Source: AC-56 sp963702195 (GTDB taxonomy: Bacteria; Actinomycetota; Thermoleophilia; Solirubrobacterales; 70-9). From it: DNA of 64,000 nucleotides. A program made the position numbers and the translations under genes. Positions within the stretch are counted from its first letter, which is position 1. Each line of letters starts with the position of its first letter. The notes beneath the pieces are model-generated. The model was not told the DNA's origin and did not search any database. It worked only from the letters and a program-made list of their open reading frames with translations. The stretch lies in contig OY969725.1 of assembly GCA_963702195.1 (NCBI GenBank), forward strand, positions 682,001 to 746,000, written 5' to 3'. Below are positions 1 through 8,111 of the stretch, one piece after another.

Positions 1-1
1 C

Positions 2-637
2 ACCGATCCGGCTTCCACCTGGATCGACGCCGAGGTGGAAATCGAGCCTGACTCGGTGATCGAGCCCGGCACGACGCTTCGCGGCGACACGAAGGTCGGC
101 GGCTCCACGATCGTCGGCCCCCACACGACGATCATCGACTCGACCGTCGGCTCGCAGGTCACGATCCCGCACTCCTACGTGGTCGAGAGCGAGATCGGCG
201 ACGGCTGCAGCGTCGGCCCGTTCGCCTACCTGCGGCCCGGCACGGTGCTCGCCGAGGGCGCGAAGGCCGGCACCTTCGTCGAGCTCAAGAACTCGAAGAT
301 CGGCCGGGGGACGAAGGTCCCGCACCTGTCGTACATCGGCGATGCCGACGTCGGCGACGAGACGAACCTCGGTGCCGCGACGATCACCGCCAACTACGAC
401 GGATTCCGCAAACACCGCACGAAGATCGGGCACGGCGTGCACACTTCCGTTGACACGACCCTGGTCGCTCCGGTAAGCATCGGCGACGGCGCCTACACTG
501 GCGCCAACTCAGCGATTACCGAGGACGTGCCGCCCGGCGCCCTCGGAATCGCGAGGCCGAGACAAGAGAACATCGAGGGCTACGCCGACAAGAAGGCGCG
601 CGAGGAGACTCAGGAAGGCGACACGGAGGACTCGTGA
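2..637 (+). CDS. glmU: GlmU, C-terminal acetyltransferase part (5' truncated by window edge)
   Basis: This is the 3' part of the bifunctional N-acetylglucosamine-1-phosphate uridyltransferase / glucosamine-1-phosphate acetyltransferase, which makes UDP-GlcNAc for peptidoglycan in the cytoplasm. The frame is open from base 2, so the gene enters from upstream; only the left-handed beta-helix acetyltransferase domain is visible. It shows hexapeptide repeats (I-G-D-G, V-G-P) and the segment P-H-L-S-Y-I-G-D, whose His corresponds to the catalytic base of the family, followed by the N-Y-D-G signature. The C-terminal tail is short and charged. The stop overlaps the start of prs as GTGA, so the two are probably translationally coupled; glmU-prs linkage is common in bacteria. 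Confidence 0.95.
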   Translation, partial: TDPASTWIDAEVEIEPDSVIEPGTTLRGDTKVGGSTIVGPHTTIIDSTVGSQVTIPHSYVVESEIGDGCSVGPFAYLRPGTVLAEGAKAGTFVELKNSKIGRGTKVPHLSYIGDADVGDETNLGAATITANYDGFRKHRTKIGHGVHTSVDTTLVAPVSIGDGAYTGANSAITEDVPPGALGIARPRQENIEGYADKKAREETQEGDTEDS

Positions 638-1677
638 CCACGATCGAGGAACGCACGGAGGAACGCACGAGCCCCCTCAGCTCGATCCCGCAGGAGTACA
701 CGAAGCGCCTGATGGTCTTCGGCGGGCGCGCGTCGATGGAGCTCGCGGCCAAGATCGCTGGCAAGCTCGACGTCGACCTCGGCAAGGTGAAGCTCCAGAC
801 CTTTGCCGACGGCGAGGTCTACTGCCGCTACGAGGAGTCCATCCGCGGCGCGGACGTCTTCCTCGTGCAGTCGACGGCCGCCAACGCCGCCCACGGCATG
901 ACCCCCAACGATTCGCTCGTCGAGCTCCTCGCGATGGTCGACGCCGCCCAGGGCGCCTCCGCCCACAGGATCATCGCCGTCATGCCCTGGTACGGCTACG
1001 CGCGGCAGGACAAGAAGTCAGAGCCGCGCGAGCCGATCTCCGCGCGTGTCGTCGCCAAGTGCCTGGAGGCCGTCGGGGTCGACCGCGTGCTCACCATGGA
1101 CCTCCATTCCGGCCAGATCCAGGGGTTCTTCGAGGTCCCCGTCGATCACATGACCGCGATGCCCATGCTCACCCAGTGGTTCATGGACCAGGCATTCACC
1201 GAGGACCTCGTGATCGTCTCCCCGGATGCCGGCCGGGTGAAGGTGGCGCGCAACTTCGCCCGCAAGATCGGTGTGCACTGGGCCGTGATGGAGAAGGAGC
1301 GCCCGGCGCAGCAGGTCGCCGAGATCGGCTACGTCGTCGGCGACGTTCGCGGCAAGACAGCGGTGCTGGTCGACGACATGATCGACACCGCGGGAACCCT
1401 CTGCGCGGCAGCCACCACCGTGCGGGAGGAGGGCGCCGCCAGCGTCATCGCGACCGCCACGCACGGCGTCTTCTCCGGCCCCGCCTACGAGCGCCTCGCC
1501 TACGAGAACTCGCAGATCGAGCGGATCGTCGTCACCGACACGATCCCGCTCCGCCCGGGGGCGCCGGACAACATCACCGTGCTCCCGACCGCGCCGACGC
1601 TGGCGGACTCGATCCGCCGGATCTTCGCCGACGACTCCGTCAGCGAGATCTTCGCCGGCGAAAACCAGCTCTTCTAA
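634..1677 (+). CDS. prs: Ribose-phosphate pyrophosphokinase
   Basis: This enzyme makes PRPP from ribose-5-phosphate and ATP for nucleotide, His and Trp synthesis. At 347 residues it is longer than the usual ~315 because of a ~25-residue N-terminal extension; the conserved fold begins near K-R-L-M-V-F-G-G. The D-L-H-S-G-Q-I-Q-G-F-F motif is near residue 156 and the PRPP-binding loop V-L-V-D-D-M-I-D-T-A-G-T near residue 245. The GTG start at 634 overlaps the glmU stop. No internal start fits better without losing conserved sequence. The function is secure. Confidence 0.96.
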   Translation: MTTIEERTEERTSPLSSIPQEYTKRLMVFGGRASMELAAKIAGKLDVDLGKVKLQTFADGEVYCRYEESIRGADVFLVQSTAANAAHGMTPNDSLVELLAMVDAAQGASAHRIIAVMPWYGYARQDKKSEPREPISARVVAKCLEAVGVDRVLTMDLHSGQIQGFFEVPVDHMTAMPMLTQWFMDQAFTEDLVIVSPDAGRVKVARNFARKIGVHWAVMEKERPAQQVAEIGYVVGDVRGKTAVLVDDMIDTAGTLCAAATTVREEGAASVIATATHGVFSGPAYERLAYENSQIERIVVTDTIPLRPGAPDNITVLPTAPTLADSIRRIFADDSVSEIFAGENQLF

Positions 1678-1694
1678 CCCGCAGCCAACCTTCC

Positions 1695-2102
1695 TTGACC
1701 CCGCTGCTGTCGGAGATCGGGCTTCCCCTTGACCTGATCGGCGCCGCGATGCTCGCGTTCGGCCTCTTTCGACCGAGCAAGGCGAGCTATCCGGGTTGGG
1801 TGCGCTCGCCCTGGGAGGCGAGCCAGGACCAGGCGTTCGGCGTGGTCGGCTTCGCGTTCCTCGCGGTCGGGTTCATCCTCCAGGCTCTGTCCAACCTCGG
1901 GTTGGGGAAGGTCCCCGAGACCGCGGCCGCGGACATCGCGCCGGTGATCGTGCTCTGCGCCGGGACGCTGCTCGCGTACGCGTTCTACGGCCTGGTCTAC
2001 GTCTGGCGCTTTCCGCGCGAGTACAGGAGGGCGCGGGAGGATGCCCCGCCAATCCAGCGCCGGCGCGATGGCCTGCGGTTCTGGGTCTACGCCGAGGAGT
2101 AG
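1695..2102 (+). CDS. Hypothetical membrane protein, three to four TM segments
   Basis: A 135-residue hydrophobic protein that I do not recognise. The chosen start is TTG 1695, because the reading from it gives an N-terminal helix (I-G-L-P-L-D-L-I-G-A-A-M-L-A-F-G-L-F) typical of small polytopic proteins; ATG 1749 would cut that helix. Further hydrophobic stretches follow around residues 50-70 and 85-110, and the C-terminus is basic, then ends W-V-Y-A-E-E. It sits 17 bases after prs on the same strand and converges on the next gene. There is no catalytic motif, and the start is uncertain. Confidence 0.6.
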   Translation: MTPLLSEIGLPLDLIGAAMLAFGLFRPSKASYPGWVRSPWEASQDQAFGVVGFAFLAVGFILQALSNLGLGKVPETAAADIAPVIVLCAGTLLAYAFYGLVYVWRFPREYRRAREDAPPIQRRRDGLRFWVYAEE

Positions 2103-2208
2103 CCGTCCTTGCGGACTCGGCTCAGAAGATGATGCCGAGGATGACGAGCGCGCCGAACATGGCCCCCAGGACGCCGATGATCCCGAGCAGCAGGAAGGCG
2201 CTCTCTGC

Positions 2209-2679
2209 TCAGACGCCGAAGTCGGAGATCTTCCACTCGTCCCTGATCAGGAACAGGTGGAAGGTGCTCGACTGCGTGCCCTTGTCGCCCGGTGAGCGCA
2301 GGCCGGCGTCCACCACCGCCTGGTTGCCGCTGACCCGCACGTCGGCGACCTTCGTGATCTTGGTGGCGGCCAGCTGGTCGCCGAGAAAGGCCTTCAGGAT
2401 CTCGTCGCACCCCTTCAATCCCTCCCGCGCGGCGATGCTCCCGGCGCGCTGCTCGATCGTTCGCTGCTCCTGGTGGGTCAGCTGATCGCACGCGGTCTTG
2501 AAGTCCCGCTGCTGGGCCGCCGAGAAGAAGCCCTCCACCGCGTCCTGGGCTCGCTGAGCCTGGCTCGGCGGGTTGGAGAATGGGCCCACGTCGGCGATCG
2601 CCAGGGCGACGACGACGATCCCCGCCAGCAGGATGGCCGCGGCGATCCGGCGGCGGGCAGTCTCCGACAGATTGCCCAT
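2209..2679 (-). CDS. Hypothetical membrane-anchored protein with NTF2/DUF4878-like ectodomain
   Basis: A 156-residue protein with one N-terminal membrane anchor (residues ~9-30), a short Pro/Gln linker, then a mixed alpha/beta domain containing D-A-V-E-G-F-F-S-A-A and ending in a strand-rich segment (F-H-L-F-L-I-R-D-E-W-K-I-S-D-F). This layout resembles the NTF2-fold lipoprotein/anchor families such as DUF4878; the assignment is by style only. The same frame stays open past the TGA at 2209-2211 and encodes a strongly hydrophobic 25-residue segment that ends at a second TGA at 2122-2124 (see findings). The gene is divergent from the downstream phosphodiesterase. Confidence 0.65.
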   Translation of the reverse strand: MGNLSETARRRIAAAILLAGIVVVALAIADVGPFSNPPSQAQRAQDAVEGFFSAAQQRDFKTACDQLTHQEQRTIEQRAGSIAAREGLKGCDEILKAFLGDQLAATKITKVADVRVSGNQAVVDAGLRSPGDKGTQSSTFHLFLIRDEWKISDFGV

Positions 2680-2771
2680 GAGCGGAAGCTAGTCAGCGGA
2701 GCCGGCTGATGACGCAGTCGGCCGCGGTCGCCGGCTCGGCGCCTGGTTGCGGTCACCACACACCGGCCGAC

Positions 2772-2777
2772 TACCCT
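2772..2777 (+). promoter_or_regulatory. -10 hexamer TACCCT, leaderless type
   Basis: TACCCT lies 9 bases before the GTG at 2787. It supports that codon as the start of the phosphodiesterase gene rather than the upstream ATG at 2709. Confidence 0.45.
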
Positions 2778-2786
2778 CCCCCGGCC

Positions 2787-3536
2787 GTGAAGCGCATCGG
2801 CCACAAGGGGGCGGACCTGATCCGGCCGGGGAACACGCTCGAGAGCTTCGAGGCGGCCGTCGACGCAGGCGCCGAGATGATCGAGCTGGACGTCCTGCGG
2901 CCCAAGGCGGAGTTCCGTGACGGCGCCGACTGGCGCCGGGCCGCAGCCGGCCCGGCGGACGACGGTGCCCCCCCGCTGCTCGTGGCCCACGACTGGGGCG
3001 ACGCCGCGCGGCGCAGCCCGATGCGCTTCGACGAGGCCATGGACGCGTTCACGCGCCCACCGCTCGACGGCATCGCGATCGACCTCGACCTGAAGATCGC
3101 CGGCCGCGAGAACGAGATCGTTGACGCGCTGCGCGAGCGAAGGCTGATCGACCGGGCCTCGATATCGACGATGGAGGTGTCGAGCCTCGCGGCGCTCAAG
3201 GAGCTCGACGGAGGCGTCGTCACCGGCTGGACCCTCCCCAAGGTCACCCGCGACTGGAACTCGATGCCCTGGGCGCGCCCCCTCGTGGCCGGCGGGCTGA
3301 TCGCGCTGCGGGCGCGGCTTCCCGGCGTCGTGCGCCGGAGGGCTCCCGAGCTCGGCGTGCGGGCCATCTGGGCCTACCACCCCGTGGTGACCCGGCGCCT
3401 CGTGGACCAGTGCCACGAACAGGGCCTCGAGCTGATCGCGTGGACCGTTGACGAGCTGCCCAGGATGCGCACGCTGGCGGCCATGGGCGTCGACGGCATC
3501 TGCACCAACGACCCCCGCCTGTTCGACCGGCTCTGA
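2787..3536 (+). CDS. Glycerophosphodiester phosphodiesterase family protein
   Basis: A GDPD-fold TIM-barrel enzyme that hydrolyses glycerophosphodiesters to glycerol-3-phosphate and an alcohol. The family pattern is intact: G-H-K-G at the N-terminus (the usual HRG has Lys for Arg), N-T-L-E-S-F-E-A-A, E-L-D-V, and A-H-D about 60 residues later. The C-terminal half ends with the substrate-pocket segment W-T-V-D-E and G-V-D-G-I-C-T-N-D-P, typical of UgpQ-like members. I start at GTG 2787 (249 residues) because the conserved domain begins at once and a -10-like hexamer lies just upstream. ATG 2709 would add 26 poorly conserved residues. No signal peptide is seen, so it is probably cytoplasmic. 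Confidence 0.88.
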   Translation: MKRIGHKGADLIRPGNTLESFEAAVDAGAEMIELDVLRPKAEFRDGADWRRAAAGPADDGAPPLLVAHDWGDAARRSPMRFDEAMDAFTRPPLDGIAIDLDLKIAGRENEIVDALRERRLIDRASISTMEVSSLAALKELDGGVVTGWTLPKVTRDWNSMPWARPLVAGGLIALRARLPGVVRRRAPELGVRAIWAYHPVVTRRLVDQCHEQGLELIAWTVDELPRMRTLAAMGVDGICTNDPRLFDRL

Positions 3537-3565
3537 TCCGCGCCGGGGTCCACCGGCCGCCCGGA

Positions 3566-3571
3566 TAGAGT
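3566..3571 (+). promoter_or_regulatory. -10 hexamer TAGAGT, leaderless type
   Basis: TAGAGT ends 6 bases before the GTG start at 3578. There is no Shine-Dalgarno sequence between them. Confidence 0.45.
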
Positions 3572-3577
3572 CCGTTC

Positions 3578-5242
3578 GTGCCGTTCGGCGGATCCCAGCA
3601 CGCGCACGTGAAGTCGGCGCTGCACCTGCACGCGCGCGCGAAGGAGGCGGGCGTGGCCCCGTCCACCACCGCGGCGGCCGATCCGGACAAGATCGCCCCG
3701 GGCACGGTGATGGCGCTGGTCGCGATGGGCCTCGGCGTGATCGTCATCGCGAACGACTTCACGGCCCTGAACGTCGCCCTGACCGCGATCGAGGGCGACT
3801 TCAACGTCGATCTCGGCACCGCCCAGTGGGTGATCAACGCCTACTGCCTGGTCTTCGGCATGGCGATCGTCACCGGCGGCCGGCTCGCCGACCTGTTCGG
3901 GCGCCGGCGGGCGTTCTTCGTCGGCTCGGCGCTGTTCGCCGGGTTCTCGCTGCTCGGAGGGCTGGCGCCGAACGCCATCTTCCTGATCGCGATGCGGGTC
4001 GGCATGGGGCTCGGCGGCGCCCTCATGTGGCCGGCCATCCTGGGCATGACCTATGCCGCGTTGCCAGAGTCGAAGGCGGGGCTCGCGGGCGGCCTCATCC
4101 TCGGCGCGGCCGGATTGGGGAACGCCATGGGGCCGCTCCTGGGCGGCGTCCTGACCGACGCGCTCTCGTGGCGCTGGATCTTCTTCCTCAACGTGCCGAT
4201 CGCGATCGTCGCCGTCCTCGTGACCTGGGCCAAGGTCCACCAGCCGCGGCCCCAGGTGGAGGACGAGCGGATCGACTACCCCGGCATCGCGACCCTCTCC
4301 ATCGGGCTGTTCCTGGTCCTGCTGGCGTTCGACCAGGCGGCGGACTGGGGATTCGGCAGCCCGGCGGTGATCGGGATGTTCGTGGTTGCGGGACTGCTGC
4401 TCGCGTCGTTCGCGTTCATCGAGCCACGGATGAGGAAGAGCGCCCTGATCCCCGTGGACGTGTTCAAGACCACCGAGTTCCGCAACGCGTGCATCACTGT
4501 CACGCTCATGTCGGCGGTCTTCTTCGTCACCGTGCTCTACGGGCCCCAGTTCATGGAGAAGATCCTGGGCTACTCCGCCCTGAAGGCCGGCGTCGGAATG
4601 CTGCCGATGCTCGCCACGTTTGCGCTGACGTCGTTCATCGCCGGGCCGCTGTACGGACGCCTGGGGCCGAAGATCACCATCACGGCCGGGGCCGTCGGGC
4701 TTGCCGTCGGGCCGTTCCTCCTGTCGATGGTCGACGCGGGCTCGAGCTACAGCTCGCTGATCGTCGGGTTCGCGCTGACGGGGCTCGGAGCCGGGCTCTT
4801 CTATCCCTCGGTCACGACGGCGGGCGTCACGGCGCTCGACCCCTCGCGCACGAGCCTCGCGGGCGGCCTGGTCTACATGTGCCAGATCGGCGGCGGCGCG
4901 ATCGGGGTGGCGATCACCACGACGATCTTCACGATCACCTCCGAGAACGACCTCGACTCCAAGGCGACCGCTGCCGGCCATCAGTTGACCGATCACCAGG
5001 TCGCGGTGCTTCACGGTCAGCTCGCCGGCACCCAGGCGGCGACGGAGGCGCTGCATCAACTGCCCGCCTCGGCTCAGAACGTGATTACGCCGATCATCAA
5101 GGACTCGTTCGCCGTCGGGGTGCAGGCGGGCTTCCGTTTCGTCGCGATCGCCGCGGTCCTCGGGCTCCTGATCTCGCTGTTCTTCGTGGGCGGACGCCTG
5201 CTGCCGCAGCGCACCGCATCCGCCGAGCGCGCCCGCGCCTGA
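3578..5242 (+). CDS. MFS efflux transporter, DHA2 (14-TM) family
   Basis: A 554-residue drug:H+ antiporter-like permease of the inner membrane. After a ~45-residue hydrophilic N-terminus it shows about 14 hydrophobic segments. Motif A is visible as G-R-L-A-D-L-F-G-R-R-R between TM2 and TM3, and a motif C-like glycine-rich stretch lies in TM5 (G-A-A-G-L-G-N-A-M-G-P-L-L-G-G). A D-F-T-A-L-N-V-A motif in TM1 is typical of EmrB/QacA relatives. A ~45-residue loop sits before the last TM. No regulator gene is adjacent, so the substrate cannot be guessed. It converges on the ABC1 kinase gene, with a hairpin between them. Confidence 0.92.
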   Translation: MPFGGSQHAHVKSALHLHARAKEAGVAPSTTAAADPDKIAPGTVMALVAMGLGVIVIANDFTALNVALTAIEGDFNVDLGTAQWVINAYCLVFGMAIVTGGRLADLFGRRRAFFVGSALFAGFSLLGGLAPNAIFLIAMRVGMGLGGALMWPAILGMTYAALPESKAGLAGGLILGAAGLGNAMGPLLGGVLTDALSWRWIFFLNVPIAIVAVLVTWAKVHQPRPQVEDERIDYPGIATLSIGLFLVLLAFDQAADWGFGSPAVIGMFVVAGLLLASFAFIEPRMRKSALIPVDVFKTTEFRNACITVTLMSAVFFVTVLYGPQFMEKILGYSALKAGVGMLPMLATFALTSFIAGPLYGRLGPKITITAGAVGLAVGPFLLSMVDAGSSYSSLIVGFALTGLGAGLFYPSVTTAGVTALDPSRTSLAGGLVYMCQIGGGAIGVAITTTIFTITSENDLDSKATAAGHQLTDHQVAVLHGQLAGTQAATEALHQLPASAQNVITPIIKDSFAVGVQAGFRFVAIAAVLGLLISLFFVGGRLLPQRTASAERARA

Positions 5243-5354
5243 GGGCTGGCCGAACAGCCGGTTTCGAGGGGTCCTCCGATCGGCTGATCCGTGTCCCTCC
5301 GATCGGATGAGCCGAAATTCATCCTCGAGAACCGCCGATCGGGGGATTGGATAA

Positions 5355-5372
5355 ATCGACGCCGGCGTCGAT
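5355..5372. repeat. 18-bp perfect palindrome
   Basis: ATCGACGCC followed by its exact complement GGCGTCGAT, in the 259-bp gap between the convergent MFS and kinase genes. Nearby, two imperfect direct copies of CTCCGATCGG(C/A)TGA lie at about 5273 and 5297. It could be an operator or part of an unseen small RNA; nothing else in the gap is recognisable. Confidence 0.5.
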
Positions 5373-5469
5373 CATGTTGGCGACCGGTCGGTAGCCAGGA
5401 GGGAGGCAGGGCCCTCCGGCTGCTACTCGTTTCCAATGACTTCGTCCGCCGGGGGATGTGCGGGGAGTG

Positions 5470-5506
5470 CCTAGGGCCTGTCTTACAGGGGGAGGCAGGC
5501 CCTAGG
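5470..5506. terminator. Bidirectional stem-loop between convergent genes
   Basis: CCTAGGGCCTG (5470-5480) pairs perfectly with CAGGCCCTAGG (5496-5506) around a 15-base loop. There is no T-run. The kinase stop codon lies inside the right arm. The position between convergent genes fits a shared terminator. Confidence 0.6.
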
Positions 5507-6917
5507 CCCTTCCCGCCAGCCCCGGCACTCGCCGCTCGCCGCGCTCTTCGAAGTACGCCCACTCGAGCTCACCCAGCTCGGTCGCCGGCGGGTCGCCGTA
5601 GATCCATTCGCGGGAGATCCGGTGCCAGTTGCGGCACGCGCGCAGCTGCGCGAGCACGGCCAGCACGCCGGTCTCCATGCGCCGGCCCATGAGCTCGTCG
5701 GCGGGCAGGTTCTCGCGGCGCATCAGGTCGTAGTACTCGGAGCGCGGGTCCGATGTGGACTCGATCACCTTCATCACGCGCTCGGGCGTGAGCTCGACGT
5801 CACGATCCTCCATGTACCAGCCGCCCACCGCCATCACGTGCTCCATCAGGCGCTCGGCGTCGAACTTGGACGGGTTCTTGACGAAGCCGAGCTCGTGCAG
5901 CGCCTCGCGCAGCGCCTCGGGATCGCGCCTCGACGCCGCGTCGATCGCCCGCTGCTCGAGCTCGATCTGCTCGACGTCGAGCCGCTTGGTCATGCCGAAA
6001 TCGAGGAAGGCGACGCGCCCGTCGTCCATGAGGATGTAGTTGCCGGGGTGGGCGTCGGCGTTGAACATCTGCAGGTGGTAGATCGAGCCGAAGCAGAAGC
6101 GAAAGACGATCTCCCCGAAGCGATTCTTCTCCTCCTGCGGGAGCCGCTTCACCTCCTCGAACCCCATGCCCTCGACGTACTCGGTCACCAGCACGCGGCG
6201 CCGTGAGAGCCGGGTGATGACGTCGGGAACGTGGATGAACGGGTGTCCGCGGTACGCGCGGGCGAAGCTTCGGTGGCTCTGGGCCTCGTACTCGTAGTCG
6301 AGCTCCTCCATCACCCGCAGACGGAGCTCCTGGGCGACCGCCTTCGCGTCGAGGCCCGGGGCGATCGCCCGCGCGAGGCGCATGATCATGCCGGCGTTGC
6401 GCAGGTCGGACTCGAGCGCCTCGGCCACACCCGGGTACTGGATCTTCACGGCCACCGCACGGCCGTCGTGCAGCGTCGCGCGGTGCACCTGCCCGATCGA
6501 CGCTGCGGCGAGCGCGTCCTCCTCGATCCCCTCGAAGATCTCGTCCAGCGGCTCGCCCAGGTACTCCTCGTCGAGCACCTTGCTCACCTTGTCCCAGGGC
6601 ATTGCGGGAGCCGATGTCCGCAGCTTTGCGAGCTGCTCCTGGTAGAGCTCGGCGTACTCGGGCGGCAGGAACTCGGTGTCGATGAACGAGGCGAGTTGGC
6701 CGATCTTCATGGCCGCGCCCTTCATCTCGCCGAGGATGGAGGCCATCTTGACGGCGGTCTCCAGGTGCCTTCCCTCGAGCGCGCGCTCGGCCCCCTCGCT
6801 CCCACGAGCGACGTTGGCGGCCTTGGTCCCGGCGTACCTCGTCGCCTGGGTGCCCATCGCGGTCCCGAGCTTCGCCGAGCGGCGGATCCTGCCCTTGGGG
6901 ATCTTGTCCTCGGCCAT
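5502..6917 (-). CDS. ABC1/UbiB-family atypical protein kinase
   Basis: A 471-residue member of the ABC1/ADCK/UbiB kinase-like family, whose members act on lipid or quinone metabolism. The family hallmarks are clear: K-I-G-Q near residues 71-74 in the N-terminal extension, the A-A-A-S nucleotide loop replacing the usual Gly-rich loop at ~137-140, the lysine in V-A-V-K-I-Q near 158, and the catalytic/metal segment N-A-D-A-H-P-G-N-Y followed by F-L-D-F-G-M. The start is ATG 6917, because a TACCCT hexamer lies 6 bases upstream; a frame extension to 6992 adds a Pro/Ala-rich stretch without conservation. No TM helices are evident. A specific substrate cannot be assigned. Confidence 0.9.
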   Translation of the reverse strand: MAEDKIPKGRIRRSAKLGTAMGTQATRYAGTKAANVARGSEGAERALEGRHLETAVKMASILGEMKGAAMKIGQLASFIDTEFLPPEYAELYQEQLAKLRTSAPAMPWDKVSKVLDEEYLGEPLDEIFEGIEEDALAAASIGQVHRATLHDGRAVAVKIQYPGVAEALESDLRNAGMIMRLARAIAPGLDAKAVAQELRLRVMEELDYEYEAQSHRSFARAYRGHPFIHVPDVITRLSRRRVLVTEYVEGMGFEEVKRLPQEEKNRFGEIVFRFCFGSIYHLQMFNADAHPGNYILMDDGRVAFLDFGMTKRLDVEQIELEQRAIDAASRRDPEALREALHELGFVKNPSKFDAERLMEHVMAVGGWYMEDRDVELTPERVMKVIESTSDPRSEYYDLMRRENLPADELMGRRMETGVLAVLAQLRACRNWHRISREWIYGDPPATELGELEWAYFEERGERRVPGLAGRA

Positions 6918-6923
6918 GCCCTC

Positions 6924-6929
6924 AGGGTA
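6924..6929 (-). promoter_or_regulatory. -10 hexamer TACCCT, leaderless type
   Basis: On the minus strand TACCCT ends 6 bases before the ATG at 6917. It decides the start of the ABC1 kinase gene. Confidence 0.5.
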
Positions 6930-7085
6930 GGCGGTGGGGGTTGCCTGCGGCGGGCGTGCGGGCGCAGGCCCGGCGACCCTCTCGGCGGTCACGGCGATGC
7001 GGTTCGGGGACGGGCAGTGAGGGAGTGGCCACGGCTGTGCCGGCGTTGCGTGTGAATCCGCGCGCGTTTCGTGACGCGCTGCCAG

Positions 7086-7130
7086 CGATGGTGCGAAAAC
7101 CGCACCATGGGTGCGGTTTCTGCACCATCG
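7086..7130. repeat. 45-bp near-perfect palindrome built of two hairpins
   Basis: The 21-base arms (7086-7106 and 7110-7130) are complementary with two adjacent mismatches and a 3-base centre. Each arm is itself self-complementary (GGTGCG...CGCACC and GGTGC...GCACC), so the DNA can form one long cruciform or two adjacent short hairpins. It may be a dispersed palindromic element or a dyad operator. Confidence 0.7.
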
Positions 7131-7295
7131 TCACGGGGAGTGCTCGTGGCGCCCGGGGTGATCGACCTTCCGTGCGCTATTTGCACGCAAAGTCGAACAC
7201 CCCCAACGGGCCGGCCCCCATTGCCCGATCCACGATGGCGCGCCCGGCACGCCGGGCGTCAGCGCCAGAGCCGACCGCGGCAAGGCGCCCTTCTC

Positions 7296-7301
7296 TATCC
7301 T
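7296..7301 (+). promoter_or_regulatory. -10 hexamer TATCCT, leaderless type
   Basis: TATCCT lies 9 bases before the ATG of rplY at 7311, with no Shine-Dalgarno sequence between. Confidence 0.45.
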
Positions 7302-7310
7302 CAACGCCGC

Positions 7311-8033
7311 ATGGCTTCGGACCGCGCAACGCTCAACGTCTCCGACCGCACCGAGTTCGGCTCCCGCACGACCCGGCGACTGCGGCGTGACGGGCTCGTC
7401 CCCGGCGTCGTTTACGGCGGCGGGAAGGACGCGCGCCACTTCCAGGTGCCCGAGCGCGAGGTCCGCACCGTGCTGCTGCACGGCGGGGCGCTGATCGACG
7501 TGCAATTCGACGGCTCCGGCACGACCCCGGTGGTGGTCAAGGATGAGCAACGCGACCCGGTGCGTGGCTCCCTGCTTCATCTCGACCTGCTCGAGGTGAA
7601 GCTCGACGAGGCGATCCAGGCCGAGGTCACGATCGAGCTGCTGGGGACCGAGGAGGCGCCCGGTGTGAAGGAGGGCGGCGTGCTCGAGCACGTGACCCAC
7701 CAGATCACGATCGAGGCACTGCCGACCGCGATTCCCGAGAGCATCCCCGCCGACGTCTCTGGGATGTCGATCGGCGACACGCTTCAGCTCACCGGCGTCG
7801 TGCCGCCCGAGGGCGTCACCTTCGCCCTGGGTGAGGGCGTCGACCCCGACGAGGTGACCATCGCGACGCTGTCGCCGCCGCGCGTCGAGGAGGAGCCCGA
7901 GCCCGAGGTCGAGGAGGAGGCCGAGCTCGTCGGCGAGGAGGGCGAGGTGCCCGAGGGCGAGGAGGCCCCCGAGGGCGAGGCCCCGGCGGAGGGCGAGGCT
8001 CCCGCCGAGGGCGAAGGCCCGGAAGGGGAGTAG
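7311..8033 (+). CDS. rplY: 50S ribosomal protein L25 / general stress protein Ctc
   Basis: A 240-residue L25 of the long TL5/Ctc type, which binds 5S rRNA in the large subunit. The N-terminal L25 domain runs from residue ~5 to 90 and contains R-R-D-G-L-V-P-G-V-V-Y-G-G. The beta-rich C-terminal TL5 domain runs to ~180 and contains V-K-E-G-G-V-L-E-H and the E-S-I-P-A-D-V-S segment. The last ~55 residues are an acidic Glu/Pro/Ala/Gly tail with near-repeats of E-G-E-A-P, common in actinobacterial homologues. It is followed directly by pth, a conserved pairing. Confidence 0.95.
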   Translation: MASDRATLNVSDRTEFGSRTTRRLRRDGLVPGVVYGGGKDARHFQVPEREVRTVLLHGGALIDVQFDGSGTTPVVVKDEQRDPVRGSLLHLDLLEVKLDEAIQAEVTIELLGTEEAPGVKEGGVLEHVTHQITIEALPTAIPESIPADVSGMSIGDTLQLTGVVPPEGVTFALGEGVDPDEVTIATLSPPRVEEEPEPEVEEEAELVGEEGEVPEGEEAPEGEAPAEGEAPAEGEGPEGE

Positions 8034-8111
8034 CGCCCCCTGTCGCTGCTTGGCCGGCTGCGACGCGGCCGAGCCGCTCTGGACGCCGATGCATCCGGCG
8101 CCGACCAGCGG

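Larger units (their letters stand above)
6930..7310. other. Intergenic region between divergent genes, no gene seen
   Basis: About 380 bases between the divergent kinase and rplY genes. It holds a 45-bp near-perfect palindrome (7086-7130), a small TTTGC-ac-GCAAA repeat near 7177, and a CGCCCGG-cacg-CCGGGCG hairpin (7241-7258). I see no convincing coding frame on either strand. Confidence 0.6.

Noticed and set aside
2122..2211. Selenocysteine insertion at the TGA at 2209
   Set aside because: No hairpin of SECIS type follows the TGA and no selenoprotein family is recognised. Nonsense change or plain readthrough is more likely.
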